NCBI GenBank assembly: GCA_019054805.1 | Contig: JAHQIY010000005.1 | Span: 310,001-374,000, forward strand | Length of the DNA: 64,000 bases | Origin: Brachionus manjavacas | Taxonomy: Eukaryota > Rotifera > Eurotatoria > Ploima > Brachionidae | Direction: 5' to 3' | Shown here: positions 24,520 through 37,600 of the stretch, in pieces | Layout of the letters: the number at the start of each line of letters is the position of its first letter | Numbering within the stretch: the first letter of the stretch is position 1 | Program-made: the position numbers and the translations under genes | The notes under the pieces: model-generated | The model's database searches: none | What the model was told of the DNA's origin: nothing | What the model saw: only the letters and a program-made list of their open reading frames with translations

Positions 24520-24527
24520 TATAAATA
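24520..24527 (+). promoter_or_regulatory. TATA box of the S-adenosylmethionine synthetase gene
   Basis: TATAAATA lies 132 bp upstream of the ATG in a locally GC-richer segment (24430-24520). Transcription would start near 24550. No experimental support. Confidence 0.5.
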
Positions 24528-24658
24528 GATGTGTTCTGCAAGAATTTCTTCGCTCTTTTCATTTCGAAGAAAAGTAATTGAAAAAAATTTTCCAAACTTC
24601 TTGCAAAATACTGCAATATCCTTAGTGATTATTGACTAGACCAAATTAAAGCTCCAAA

Positions 24659-25944
24659 ATGAACCACATCAATCAACCAGATACTGAAAATGAAACTTTT
24701 CTGTTCACCAGTGAGTCAGTAGGTGAAGGTCATCCAGATAAGATCTGCGATCAAATAAGTGACGCTGTCCTCGATGCTCACCTGGCACAGGATCCAGACG
24801 CCAGAGTTGCATGTGGTACGAACTTTTACTCTATTTTTGATTTTTGTCCTACGTTTTCCTTTTTTAAAAGAATCTTTTTCCAAAACCGGTATGATCTTGG
24901 TGGGTGGTGAGATCACTTCCAAAGCCAAAGTTGACTACCAGAAAGTGATCAGAGACTGCATCAAAAGAATCGGCTATGACTCTTCTGACAAAGGATTTGA
25001 TTTCAAAACATGCAATGTCCTGTTGGCCCTTGAGGAGCAAAGTCCTGACATTGCCCAAGCTGTCCACGTAAACAAGAAAGAAGAAGAAATCGGAGCTGGT
25101 GATCAAGGTCTCATGTTCGGTTATGCCACTGATGAGACCGAAGAGTGCATGCCTTTGACCATCGTTTTGGCTCATAAGCTGAACAAAGCCCTTGCTGATG
25201 GAAGACGATCTGGTTTGGTGCCATGGGCTAGACCAGACACCAAGACCCAAGTCACGGTCGAGTACAAAATTGTCCACGGCAGCTGTGTGCCCATCAGAGT
25301 TCACAGTGTGGTCATTTCAACCCAACATTCGCCAGACGTTTCCATTGAAAAGATCAGACAAGATTTGATGGAACACGTGGTCAAGCCGACTATTCCAGCT
25401 CACTATTTGGACGAAAACACCATTTACCACTTGAACCCGAGTGGCTACTTTGTCATCGGTGGTCCACAAGGTGACGCTGGTTTGACTGGCAGAAAAATCA
25501 TTGTCGATACTTATGGTGGCTGGGGTGCTCACGGTGGTGGTGCTTTCTCGGGCAAAGATTACACCAAAGTGGACAGAAGCGCTGCTTATGCTGCCAGATG
25601 GGTCGCCAAATCTTTGGTCAAAGCTGGTCTGTGCAAGCGTGTTTTGGTTCAAATTTCATATGCAATTGGTATTGCCGAGCCATTGTCAATTACCATTTTC
25701 TCCTATGGCTCATCGACCAAGTCCGAAGCTGAACTTTTGGAAATTGTCAAGAAAAATTTCGACTTGAGACCAGGCAAAATTGTGCAGTAAGCTGGAGAGG
25801 AGTTTTTGGATTTTGTTGGAGTCTAATTTTTAATTTTTAAGGGATCTTGAATTGAAAAAACCTATCTACGGCGGCACCAGCTGCTATGGACACTTTGGTC
25901 GCGATGGTTTTTCATGGGAAAACCCGAAGCCATTGAAATTCTAG
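24659..25944 (+). CDS. MAT: S-adenosylmethionine synthetase (methionine adenosyltransferase), complete
   Basis: Three exons: 24659-24815, 24871-25786 and 25842-25944 (stop TAG). Both introns are about 55 nt, GT/AG and in matching phase, giving 391 residues, near the usual 390-395. The enzyme makes S-adenosylmethionine from methionine and ATP in the cytosol. Visible hallmarks are [19 protein letters not shown] at the N-terminus, the signature GAGDQG within [17 protein letters not shown], and the glycine-rich GGGAFSGKD signature. Family residues [20 protein letters not shown] and the C-terminal end [11 protein letters not shown] are also present. Codon use is much less A/T-biased than the flanks, fitting a highly expressed housekeeping gene. 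No breaks; active copy expected. Confidence 0.97.
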
Positions 25945-28624
25945 ACAATTGAAGACAAAAAGAAACATTTTATTTAAATTTTATCAAAAACCACACTTTT
26001 TTAACTTCTTAATCTTTAATCCAGAATCACAGCTGAGCATTTCTGATGCTTAACTGCGATGCTATTTGATCAGTTTTAAATCAATTTCATTTAGAATTGA
26101 TCGCTATAAAATGGTCGTGCTGTGTTTATGAAAATTAATGAAAAGAGCATTTTTATAAGCACATCGATTCTTTATTAAGGTATTGAGATGTAAAAAATGT
26201 GTCGTCATTTAAAAAAATCTATTTTTTAACTCTTTAGTTTTTGTTCAATATTTTGTTTTAGTTCAATTGTCTTTGAAAATTCCAGTTTTAAGAAATAATA
26301 AAATTTTAAGAAATCAACTCTTTTTAATCATATTTAACTTGAGCTTAATTTCAATTAATTTAATTAAATTAGCAAAGTTAAGTTTTGTCCGAAAAATCTC
26401 TCAATCCGTTTTAAATTAATAGATAAATAATTCAATTTTTTTAATCTTTTTATTAAATTAGAAAGAATGCAATTATGATATTCACTTTAAAATAATATGG
26501 AATTAACCAAAAACACTCTGATTTCTTTATTCTGAAGGGTTCAAGTTTTAAGAATCAAGAAAAACAGAACTATATTTTTTCAAATATCGTAAAATATTAT
26601 ATTTAAAAAAATGAATCTCTAAAAGTTATCTATAATAATCTAAAAGAATGAATTTTCTTTGTTGGCTTCTTCTTTTTTTTCAAGTTTTTTTGTAAATAAA
26701 ATGTTTTTTGTATTCAAAAGAAATGCTTAACAATAGTTCCCGAAAAATTGTTTTCATATACATAAAATATTTAATTTTTTATAATATATAATTTCCTAAA
26801 AAAATCAACAATCTAATAATGAGAATCCATATCGAATTCTTCTAAAAAAATAAATAAAATTTGTAGTTACTTCTTTTTCTTTTAAAATTGAGGGGTACCT
26901 AAAATTTGGCAAAAAACAAAATTTTATTGAAAAAATTATTTCAATTCGTAATTTTGTAGCAAAACGAAATTACGCATTTAAACTATTTGAGCAAAATTTA
27001 AATATGTTCATATATTTTTCTATGCAGAATCTAAATATTTTGAAAGGAACTATTTTGAAAATAAATTGGCATTTTTTCTTTACTAAGTTTTTAATTACTA
27101 ATACATTTTACAGAATAAATTATTTTTAGTTTTTATTCTTTTAGTTTTCTTTAAAGATTTTTAACTCATTACAGATAAAAAAAATTAATAATGCTGAGTA
27201 ACATCGATGGGCTAAGATGTCGGCCTTTTTTTTGAAAATCTGGATGATAGATTCCTGCTTAATTAATTACTTTCTGTATCTCTTTTTTTAATTTTTTTAA
27301 TCAAATGAAACTCGTTTCTTTCCTTCAATATTTGAGATACATGTAATTGTTTGTTGTAAAAAAAATTATCAATTAAAATTAAAATATAAAATTTAAGGTG
27401 ACCTAGTCAAAAATACATAAAAATCAAGTCTTTTTTATGAAGACTACTTTCTTTAGATATTCTTAAAATAATTAAAAAAGATTAAAAATTTCCTTTATAA
27501 ATTAAATAAATTTAAATTTTCTTTAAAAATACAAAAATTTTGAAAAAATAAAAGAAATTTTAAAATCTCTTCAAAAATAAATTGAATTTTTATAGTTAAC
27601 ATCCTCGAATATAAATACTTTATTTGCTTATTTAAAAATTGAAAAAATAGAAAAAATAGAATTATAATGAAAAAATGATGACAAGGGATTTTTTTTTCTA
27701 TTTGGATATTAATGAAAAAGTGATAACTATCAAAGAAAAATTTCTTCTTCAAAATCTCATCATACAATCCTTAAATTTTCAATGATTTTCAAAAAATTCT
27801 CTTAAGAACAATTGATTTTTCATTACTTTTTGGGTTGAGTTGAATGGGTGTTAAGATGTCGCAGAAATATCTATTGACTTACTTAATAACTAAATAAATT
27901 AAATTTTATTAATTTTTAAAAAAAAATTTTTACCAAGCTAAACTTTGTTAGGCTTTAATTTTTTTTAATTAATATTAAAATTTCTTTTAAAGTTTGAGCC
28001 ATAAATTGTTCTACCTAAAGTTTTTTAAATTTGCTATTTTTACTTTCTTCAATTTTTAATTTACTGATAAGACTTTATTTTGCTGATTCTTGGTCAAATT
28101 GAGAAAACTTTGTCTATTAATACAATTTTTCGTCCAAAACTGTTCTTTCATCCAATGTTTAATCCAAAATTTAATTTTTTTAACTCCATTTACCCATTAT
28201 CAACAAAGATACTTTATTATAAAATAACATTTTTACATAAACGTCCTTTTGATTATTTTTTATTTAAAATTTTTTTTTCGATTGTAAACAATTCATATCA
28301 GTATTTAAATAGATTTAAACTTTAAAAAAATTTCTTATAAAGGAGTAAAATTTTAACAAAATTAATAAGAAAATATTTGTTTTTTAAGCACCCAAAGAAA
28401 CATCCAGCAACTTGGTTTTGGTGCCTCAGCAAAGGTAGTCAAGATGAAAATCCATGATCACGAAAGTAACAAGATGCCGAAATTTTCAATATTTTTTTGC
28501 TATCAAGTCGAAAAACTATTTTTGTATTTTTTTTCCAAACATAATAAAATTAAAATTTTTTATAAATTTATTTTCTTATTAAACAAAAAACAAACAAATC
28601 GTAAACAAACAATTTGATGTGTTT
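25945..28624. other. Intergenic, very AT-rich, nothing recognised
   Basis: Long A/T runs; frames at 27495-27767 and 28080-28325 are Phe/Ile/Lys runs. 28385-28480 is less A/T-rich and reads KHPKKHPATWFWCLSKG on plus, a short coding-like scrap I cannot place. It is just downstream of the TRPM stop. Confidence 0.4.
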
Positions 28625-31600
28625 CTAAAATTTCTCTAAATCGCTCTCTGTGTCCAGCTGCGAACACTGGCACTCATCATTAAAGTCATCTGAATAAGAA
28701 ATAGTATTTTCTTCAGTTGAAGTTGGAGATAAAGTATGGGTAGCTTTAATTGGTGTTGAAATTTCTAAAAAAAATGGTGTATTATTTTCAATTTTTTGAC
28801 GAGGATCATTTTTTCCGGGACCACTCTTTTTGCCTTTGATTATTTCGGAGATTTCAACCAATTTTTTCTCTGCATTCTCAAGTAATTTCTCTGCGTTTTT
28901 CTGACTCTGAACAATCAGATGATATTTAGTATTTAAAATTTCGATTCTAAATGATAAAATTAGAAATTTTGCTAATTAAACACAATTTGAATTACTTGGC
29001 CAAATTTTGCTCAAGTTTGAATTCTTTTTTTTCATTTCTTTCTCTTTTAAGTTCGTAATCCATTTCATCAATAACAAATCTTTCCCATTTTTTCAAACTT
29101 TCTTTCTTTTCTTCTTTTCTTTTCTTTAAATCTTTGTGAAAATTTGATTAAAATCCTAAGGTTTGCATAAATTTGTCACTTACAAAAACCGGGGTAATAG
29201 ATTCGTGACAAATAGCTGATCGCTCTTAAAAAACAGCTGTTTGAGATGGTCTTAGAGCTGAACGGCTTTAAAATTAAGCCAAATAGCATTTTTATTAAGA
29301 TAATTGCATAGTCAAGTAAACTGAATGGAGGTGGAATTAACGATTTATGGAAGTACTCATAGACAAGACTGTAGCGCGAATGTTTCCACAATGGATCGGA
29401 TTCCTTTTGTATTGCGTTATATGTTTTACTTGAATTGAAATTTGTCACCATTATTTTTATTTAAAATACAGTGGTTCTATAATCTGACTTTTCCTGGTAA
29501 TTTTACGTAGAAACTTGAAAATAGTTTAAACTTTATTTTTCTTTAAATTTTTGGTCAAAAATATTCTTGATTTTGTTTGTATTTTATTATAATATTTTTT
29601 AGAAATTTTTACTCTCAATCAAATTTTAAAGCAAAAACAGAAATATATTAGAGATCTGAAAAACATTGACTAAAATGTAAGAGTATTTTCTAGGTCCTTT
29701 AAACATTTTCATAATAATTTTTTTAACTTTTTATAGAAATTGATGAGATCTTTGTGGCGGGTATAAATTTGATAGACTGCTCTCTTTATATTTTTTATTT
29801 TGTTTAAGTCATACAGTATGTCTAGAAAGTTTAGAACATTACAAAAAAAATAATCAAAAAATTTTTAAGTAGTGAAAATTTAAAAAAAAAATCGATTATG
29901 ATATAATACAAACTATATCATCTAATAAATATTTTTTAAGCTTTCTTTTGATATATAAATTGTCCAAAAAAAACTTCTAACCATTGCAAAACTCTTTTTA
30001 AAATACTTAGATAAAATTCATCAGAAAAAAACTAGTCTATGAAGTTTAGAACATTCATTTTTTACTCAAATTTTACCACACCTTGACAATCCCTGGAAAT
30101 TTTTTTGTCACCCAATGTTTGGAATGTCTTTTTTTATTGTTTATTTTATGTCTAGCAAATCCAAGTCTTAACATTTACATGCACTTTTTACAACTCTAAT
30201 TTTTTACAATAAAAATTTTTGGCTTTAAAATCGGTGATTTTATTGAGATGTACCATTTCGTTGATTTTTCCATGGGTAAAGTAACTGAGGCGCAAACGTG
30301 GCAAATAATTTGGCTGTTGAAGGATAAGACAAAGTCTCAACAAGAGATGGCTGATTTAGTAGGAGTTTCGAGAAAATGCGTGTTTACAATAAAGTGTAAT
30401 TATGAGAAGACTTCGGTGGCCAAAGAATTACCAAGGTCTGGTAGACCTCGAAAGCTAACCAATCGAGATGAATCGTACATTTTAGAAAAGTTAGAAAAAA
30501 GCTATTAAGGAAAAATATACAGTCACATACTGCTATAAAAAAGTCTTTTGTGACTGTATTGGACCGGTTGAAAAGACTCAAATGGTGCAAAGAACCAAAC
30601 AGATGGACTGTAAAAGTCTGATCAAAAGTTATTTTCAGCGATGAATCTAATTTTGAAGTATTAAACAGAAAATAAAGAGTGTTCGTAAAACTTTTCGCAA
30701 ACGAAAAGTATCACCCCAAGTTTTGTTTACCAAAGTTACAGAATGGTGGTGGTTCGGTTGAAATTAGGGGATGTATTAGCCATAAAGGTATTCGATGTTG
30801 CTCTATTTATACAGACATAATCAATCAGTTTGTATGCATGGAAAAGCCCTAGAAAATCAGTTGCTACCATCAGCCCAGATATTTTTTGATCAGAGTCAGC
30901 ATTGGATTTTACAGCAAGATGAAGTTAGTTCACATACTGCTCATTCCGTTCGAGATTGGCTTCAAAAAAAAAATCATCGGTCCTCCCTTGGTACCCAAGA
31001 TCACCTGATCTTAATCCAATAGAGACTTTATGGTCATTAATATAGACCACAAAATATAGACCACAAAATGGTCAATACAAAGATTACATCAGGAGAGCAT
31101 CTAAAAAGCGTTCTTTTTGATCAATGGTTAAAAGTTACAAGTGAAATAGTCAAGAACATGATTAAATCTAAGCCAAAACGTGTCGCTGAGTGTATTAAAG
31201 CTAAGGGTGGCCATTTTAAATGTTAAAAAATATTATGTTCTAAATTTTGTAGACATTTTTTTTGATAAAAATAAACCTCTCTTTTTTTTTTGCGATTTTT
31301 TCATTTCGAATTTTTTATGTCCTAGCTTTTTTACTTCTCCCCTAAAAAATTTTTTCTGAAAAAAATTCAAACAAAAAAAATTATTCTTGTTTTTTTATTT
31401 AGCCGCACCGCTTCCCAGAAATAAACATTGCGTAAAAAAATAAAGTAGTTTCTCTGCATTTTTCGAAATAGTTCGAAGGAATATGCAATGAAATATGTTT
31501 TTTAGATTTTTATCTTATGAACCTATCTTACTAATCGAACAAAAAATCATTAAATAATTTTCTAATCAAAAAAAATTGATAGAATTACATTAAAAGTAAT

Positions 31601-34600
31601 TTATCATATTTAGGGTTGATAGATTAATTAATTAGAAGTGACTTTGGTAAACTATATGTCACAAAGTTTTTTAACTCTTGTATACTCATTTCTTCTTCTA
31701 ATATAGTCCATTTGTTTTCGTCCATTTTTAGTGAAACTTTAGAATTGTATGAAATTACTTTATTTTAGATTTTTTTGGCTATATATTACAATTATTTTAC
31801 TTTAGAATAAAATACTTTTCTTAATGAGAGCAGAATTTTCTTTATGAAAAAATAGTTTCACTTTATTTGAGTTATTAGAGTTTTTTTTCTTTAAAAAAAA
31901 TGGAATACTTTATTAAAGATAAGTTTTACTTTAAATAAGAAATGTTTTTCTTTAGTTTAAATATTATCTCAACATGAATAAATTGAATTGAAAACTCAAA
32001 AAATAAATATTTAATTTTATAAAGCTATCTATAGTTTATTTCAAGTTTAAATGAAGGCAAAACCGAATCTGACGTCTCTGACGCATTCGTATGTTGTCAT
32101 TCTAATTTTTTATCAGATTTGTCAGACTATAGCACCACAGTTAATAATTTTTTTTAAAAAAAAATCTCTATTTTCAGATTTAAAAAAAAAATTAATTACT
32201 TGAACAAAGCAATTAGGATGTTTTGTAATAGAATATTCGTGAGTAATAAATAAAATATGTAAATAGTGAGGGAAACTTGAGAGCCGATGTAATCTGGACA
32301 AACAGTATTATCATCAGAGACACAATTTTGATCTAAAAAAAATGAAATTTAAATTATTTTGCTTTGATAGACTTGTTTTCTGATCACCTGCCAAAGTCAT
32401 TGAATCAAGAGTATAATAATCTCCCACAAATACAAAATAGGCGGGAAAAAAGGTGTTTTTAAGCAATTGTGAGTTCAAAATTTGATTCGGATACATTAGA
32501 GATTGAGTGGATACGCCGAAAGCAAAGAAAAAAACCAGGATTATTAGAAAAAAATATGCCAAATTGTAGCCTAATTTTCGTATCATTACCAACATTGGAC
32601 CCATCTTTTTAATGAACGTATAGGCGAACAAACTCCTGATATACCAGAATATGATATCTATACACAATATTATCCTAGCAGATTGATAACAAGCGTAATT
32701 TGGTATAAAACGCAATATCATTCCGACCAAGAAGAGAAAAATTCCGCATATTTCGAGAATATTCTTGAAGTCCAAAAGAAAACTTTTCAACTTTGCCCGC
32801 ATTACTTGGTGCTCATTTAAATAGAACTGTCTGATTTCCTCGCAAAAGAAGGTGAAAACCCAAATCATTAGTACTAGTTCCAATATGCTTAAGCTTCCAG
32901 TCAATCGAGTATTTGTCTGGCCAGCTGCTGTGATCGGATAGAAATCACTCAACAAAATATAACTAAACAATATCAAAAACATCAAAAACCAAAACTAGAA
33001 ATTGGGAATTTATAATTTTTTTTTGTTTAAACTCCGGTATATTTACCTGGTCATAAATAAACTTTACATATGGTGCTTTCAGAAAGTCCCTAATTTTTTG
33101 AAGATTATCTAGAATTTTTTTTAATTTCTGATTGTCATTTTCCAAGCTTGTATATTGTTTTTTGTAGCTAAGCGATTCGATTTGCCGAAAATGACGCACT
33201 TTTGTGACATGTTTTTCATTTTGAGCTCTTTAGAGATTTTATTTTTTGTTTATAGATTTTTTTTTCAAACTTACGTATCAACTTTTTTTGAATTGAAATG
33301 GTATTTTGAATTTTCAACATAATTTTTCTAAACATTCAATAAGCTCGAAAACTTGGCATTTATTTTAAAATAAATTTTACTTTAATTGTTTGTTGATTGT
33401 CACCAAAATGCACAATTAACAGTGCCAAGGGAGGAAACAACATTGAAAGATATATCTTTGAAAAAAAAGAGGGTAGAAAAAAATTAATTTTTTACATTTT
33501 ATTGACAAGTTACTCTGTATCCCGGGGTCTCTGGATATATTTTGTGATACCATATTTTTTCGAGGAATTTTTGGCAAACCGGATGGCTTATAAACTTAAG
33601 ACATTTAGTAGAGTTTGCAATTTGGAATACAGTTATGTCTGAATAATGATTTATCTGTCTGACTAATAGGTATTTTGTATTTCTTTCATTTAATCTGTTG
33701 CTGATGGTCAGCGCGTCAAATGCGGATTGCTCATATTCTCTAGAAATCAAGGAGGTTTAACAAGCAAAAATGGTGCTGTTTGTAAATCTACTTTGAAAAG
33801 CTTGTCAATTCTTCATATTTTTCTTCCAAAAGACTTGCCATTTTATTTAGCATTTTACTTGCAATTAATGCGTTCGAAATTTGATTCTTGATTTAATTTA
33901 TTAGCAAAAAATTTATTTATTTTAAACTGCACTGAGGCCAATCTTTAACCACTTAAGCTCGCTATTCATATCAAATAAGTGACACAAAAAAAATTTTTTT
34001 CGTCTTTTTTGCATTTTTATATTTCTATGAAGTTTGCTAAAATAAGAACCGGTTGTTTTAAGATAAAAAACACAACCTGTACATTTTGGCTGAAGTACAC
34101 TACGGCTCAGTACCGTCCTATGACTTTAATATGCAAAATTTAATAAGCTTTTCAATAACAAATGAAAATTTTGTAATTTCTTATTAATTCAATAAATTAT
34201 TTGCTTTTTTTTTTTAAATAAATGTAAATTTTTGATATTTTAAAATTATTTTTTTATATATTTTTATAGTAATCTTCTTAAATAAAGATGAATATTTCGA
34301 TGATTTATTTTTTGATTTTTGGTATTCTTTCTTTTATGGAATTATTAAAACCTTCAATATCATTTGTTGTATAATAATTTTTCATTCTTTTGTGAAACTT
34401 TAAAATAGGCTTTACAAAATAATAAAAAAAATATTTTGTGTACCAAAAATCAATTGGAATAATTTCTTGCATTTTCCTTCAAATAAAATTTCATTTTTTT
34501 GAATCTCAGAGTGAAAGATCAAATAGCTTAATAGCAAGCAAAAATAGAAAAGAAATTATTGAAAAACTAGATTTGTTTTCAAACTATTTTGAAACATTTA

Positions 34601-37600
34601 GTGGAAAGGAAAATGAAAGAATTTTTGCTGTTTAGTTATTATGGCATTTTTCATGTTTAGTATCTTGTGCAGACCGAAGCAAAAGTCCTAGAGTTTAGCT
34701 GATGGTTTTGTTGAAAAGTTTATTCAATTTTGCATAATATAGTCATAGGAAGGCACTGAGCCGTAAAGTATATCGGCCGAAATCTATGGGCCATTTTTTT
34801 AACTAAAAACTACCGGTCCGTATTTTAGCAATATCCTTTTTGTGTTTGTTTATTGCAATTCAAAATCTCTGTTTTTGTTTTTATCAAATAAGACATACTT
34901 TTGAAATAATTAAAAAAAAATTTAAATATAAAAATGTATTAATTTGTTTTAACCCCAATGTAATATGATATAAATGTACATATGTATTCTTGGGATTCGT
35001 AATTAATAGTTATATCTTTATCAAGAGTTAACTTTTTGATAATTTTAGATAAATGAATAAAACCACTGGTCCGGTAGCTGCTCCGGACCAGTGGTTATTA
35101 GCTAACATATCGCCTATACATAAAGGTGGTTCAAAAACTGAACCGTCAAATTACAGGCCTGTTTCATTAACATCTATCGTGTGTAAACTCTTAGAAACGC
35201 TGATAAGAGATACGCTTGCCCAGTACATAACAGAAAACATCTTGATTAATAAAAATCAGCATGGTTTTGTTGGCAAAAAGTGCTGCACGACGAACTTACT
35301 CGAGACCCTTGACTTTGTCAAGGCTTTCAATAAGGTGCCACACAAACCTCTTCTAATTAAACTTAAGTCATATGGCGTGGTGGGTAAGCTCTACTATTTG
35401 ATTAAATCCTTTCTTTCCAATCGAAAACAAAGGAATGTAGTGGACGGGAGAGAGTCAGAATGGGTAAATGTCACAAGTGGAGTGCCCCAAGGTTCTGTAC
35501 TAGGCCCTCTTATTTTCATATTATTTATAAATGACCTACTGGACACTGTTTAAAACCATTTTAAACTCTATGCAGATGACAGTAAGGTGCTCAGCACCGT
35601 GGAAACTAGAGAGAAAATTGACGCACTGCAATCAGATCTTGATACTTTAGTAGAATGGTGCGACAAATGGTGCATGCAACTAAACTGTAAAAAATGTAAA
35701 TTAGTGCTATTTGGTAATTGTCAAGTTATTCGTAATTTCGACCACGTATTTACAATGCGTAATGATGATTCTCGTCACAATATCGAAATAAGTGAGGTAA
35801 AAAAAGACTTGGGCATACATGATGAGAGCGACATGAAATGGAAGTTTCAGACTCAAGTCTGCGTAAACAAAGCATCAAAAATTCTTGGTATGATTAAAAA
35901 TACTTTTGAATGTCGCGACCGAAACCTGTGGGTCCCTCTCTACACGACATACGCTAGACCCCACTTGGAATTTGCGATCCCAGTGTGGAACCCACCCAAA
36001 GCTGCGCAGTCGATCATGCTTGAGAAGGTCCAACGAAGAGCCTAGAAAATGCCTAACACTAATAGAAATCTTAAATACAACGATCGTTTAAACAAAATGT
36101 CGATCACCACACTTGATCTCAGTCGCAAAAGAGGTGATTTAATTCAATTTTTCAAGTCATTGAATTAACTCGAGCGTATTGACTGGTATCAAAGACCGTA
36201 TCTTAAATCAAGCGTCATTAAAGATGTTCCTGCGGCCTCGACAAGAGGCAATAAAAGGCGGGTAAGGTCACAAAGTTTCACTTCACGTGAAATCCATGAC
36301 TTTCACTCGTCGGTCAGTGCAAGAATGTACTGTTTCACTAACAGGGTATCCACAATTTGGAATCAGCTGCCGGACAGGATAGTTTACGCTAGTAGTCTCA
36401 ATATTTTCAAAGCAAGATATGACTTATGGCTTAGAGAGGATGAGAATAGTAAAAAGTTTGGTAAATGGTGTTTCAAGAATTCAAAAATCAAAAGTTATGA
36501 TGCCCAGGCTCAGAGGCTCATAACAATACAGGTACTCTGGCTGCTACAGTAGGGCGTTTTTTTGGGGCTCTGGCCCACGTTCCAGCTTGTGGGTTTCTAC
36601 GCAGCAAATTACTACTACCACAACTATATGCATTCTTGGGATTCGTAATTAATAATTACATCTTTATCAAGAGTTAACTTTTTAATAATTTTAGATAAAT
36701 AAATGTTATTTGTTTCGATAGTAATAAACTTCATTTGCTAAGAAAAGATCAATACTGAACTTTAGAAACAATATTAAATTATCTTTTTGGAATGTCTTTA
36801 TGCGTTTAATCAGATTAATGACAATAAATTAATTAATAATTAATGTATTTGCAAATACTGAACGGTATTATTTTGACTTATTTATTTGAAATGTAAAACA
36901 ATTTACACAAAGAAATAAAGCCTAAAAACTTAAATTTTTCAAATAGCACCTATTGACGATGGCTGTTAATATGACTTACTATGTTATTTGTTTTATTTGC
37001 AAATCTGTACCGAGCTAATGCTCCTTCATTAAAAATAAATTATTTAAACTTTTCAATTTTTAATTCTAAAAACTAAATCCTAACTTTAAACCCAAAAAAT
37101 CTCATCCCTAAACCGAGGCTGTGCGCTTCAGGCTCCCAATTGAAACAATAAAATCATAAATACTTAAAGACGCTAGAATATTACCGATTTATAAAATATT
37201 TATGATTATATTTACAGTAATGATTTGACACGTGGATTTTACGTAAATTTTCGTAAATTTACTTTGGCCAAAAAATGACCGAATTTTTGGAAATTTTGGT
37301 AAATTTTCACTTAAAAAAAATTCAGAGTTTCTATGGCTTTTTTTGACACAAAGAAAATTTACGTAAATTTTGACTTTTTTACTAGTAAATAATGGTAAAA
37401 TTTTGTAAATTAATTCTATTTCATGAAAAAATGCTTTTTAAAGATATTGTTTGACATAAAAATATACCAATAGTTTTAAAACCAAAAGGTCTATCTATTA
37501 GATCTGTATCCATAGGCTGCATCAGGATAATGATCCGAAACACAAATCATATATTTGTGCCCAATTTTTGAAAAAAAATGACATTAACTGGGTTTGATAA

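Noticed and set aside
24716..25652. Long minus-strand and second-frame reading frames over the S-adenosylmethionine synthetase gene
   Set aside because: Shadows of the real exons; they match no family and conflict with the clear enzyme.
27495..28325. Open frames on both strands in poly-T/A DNA
   Set aside because: Low-complexity Phe/Ile/Leu runs without any motif.
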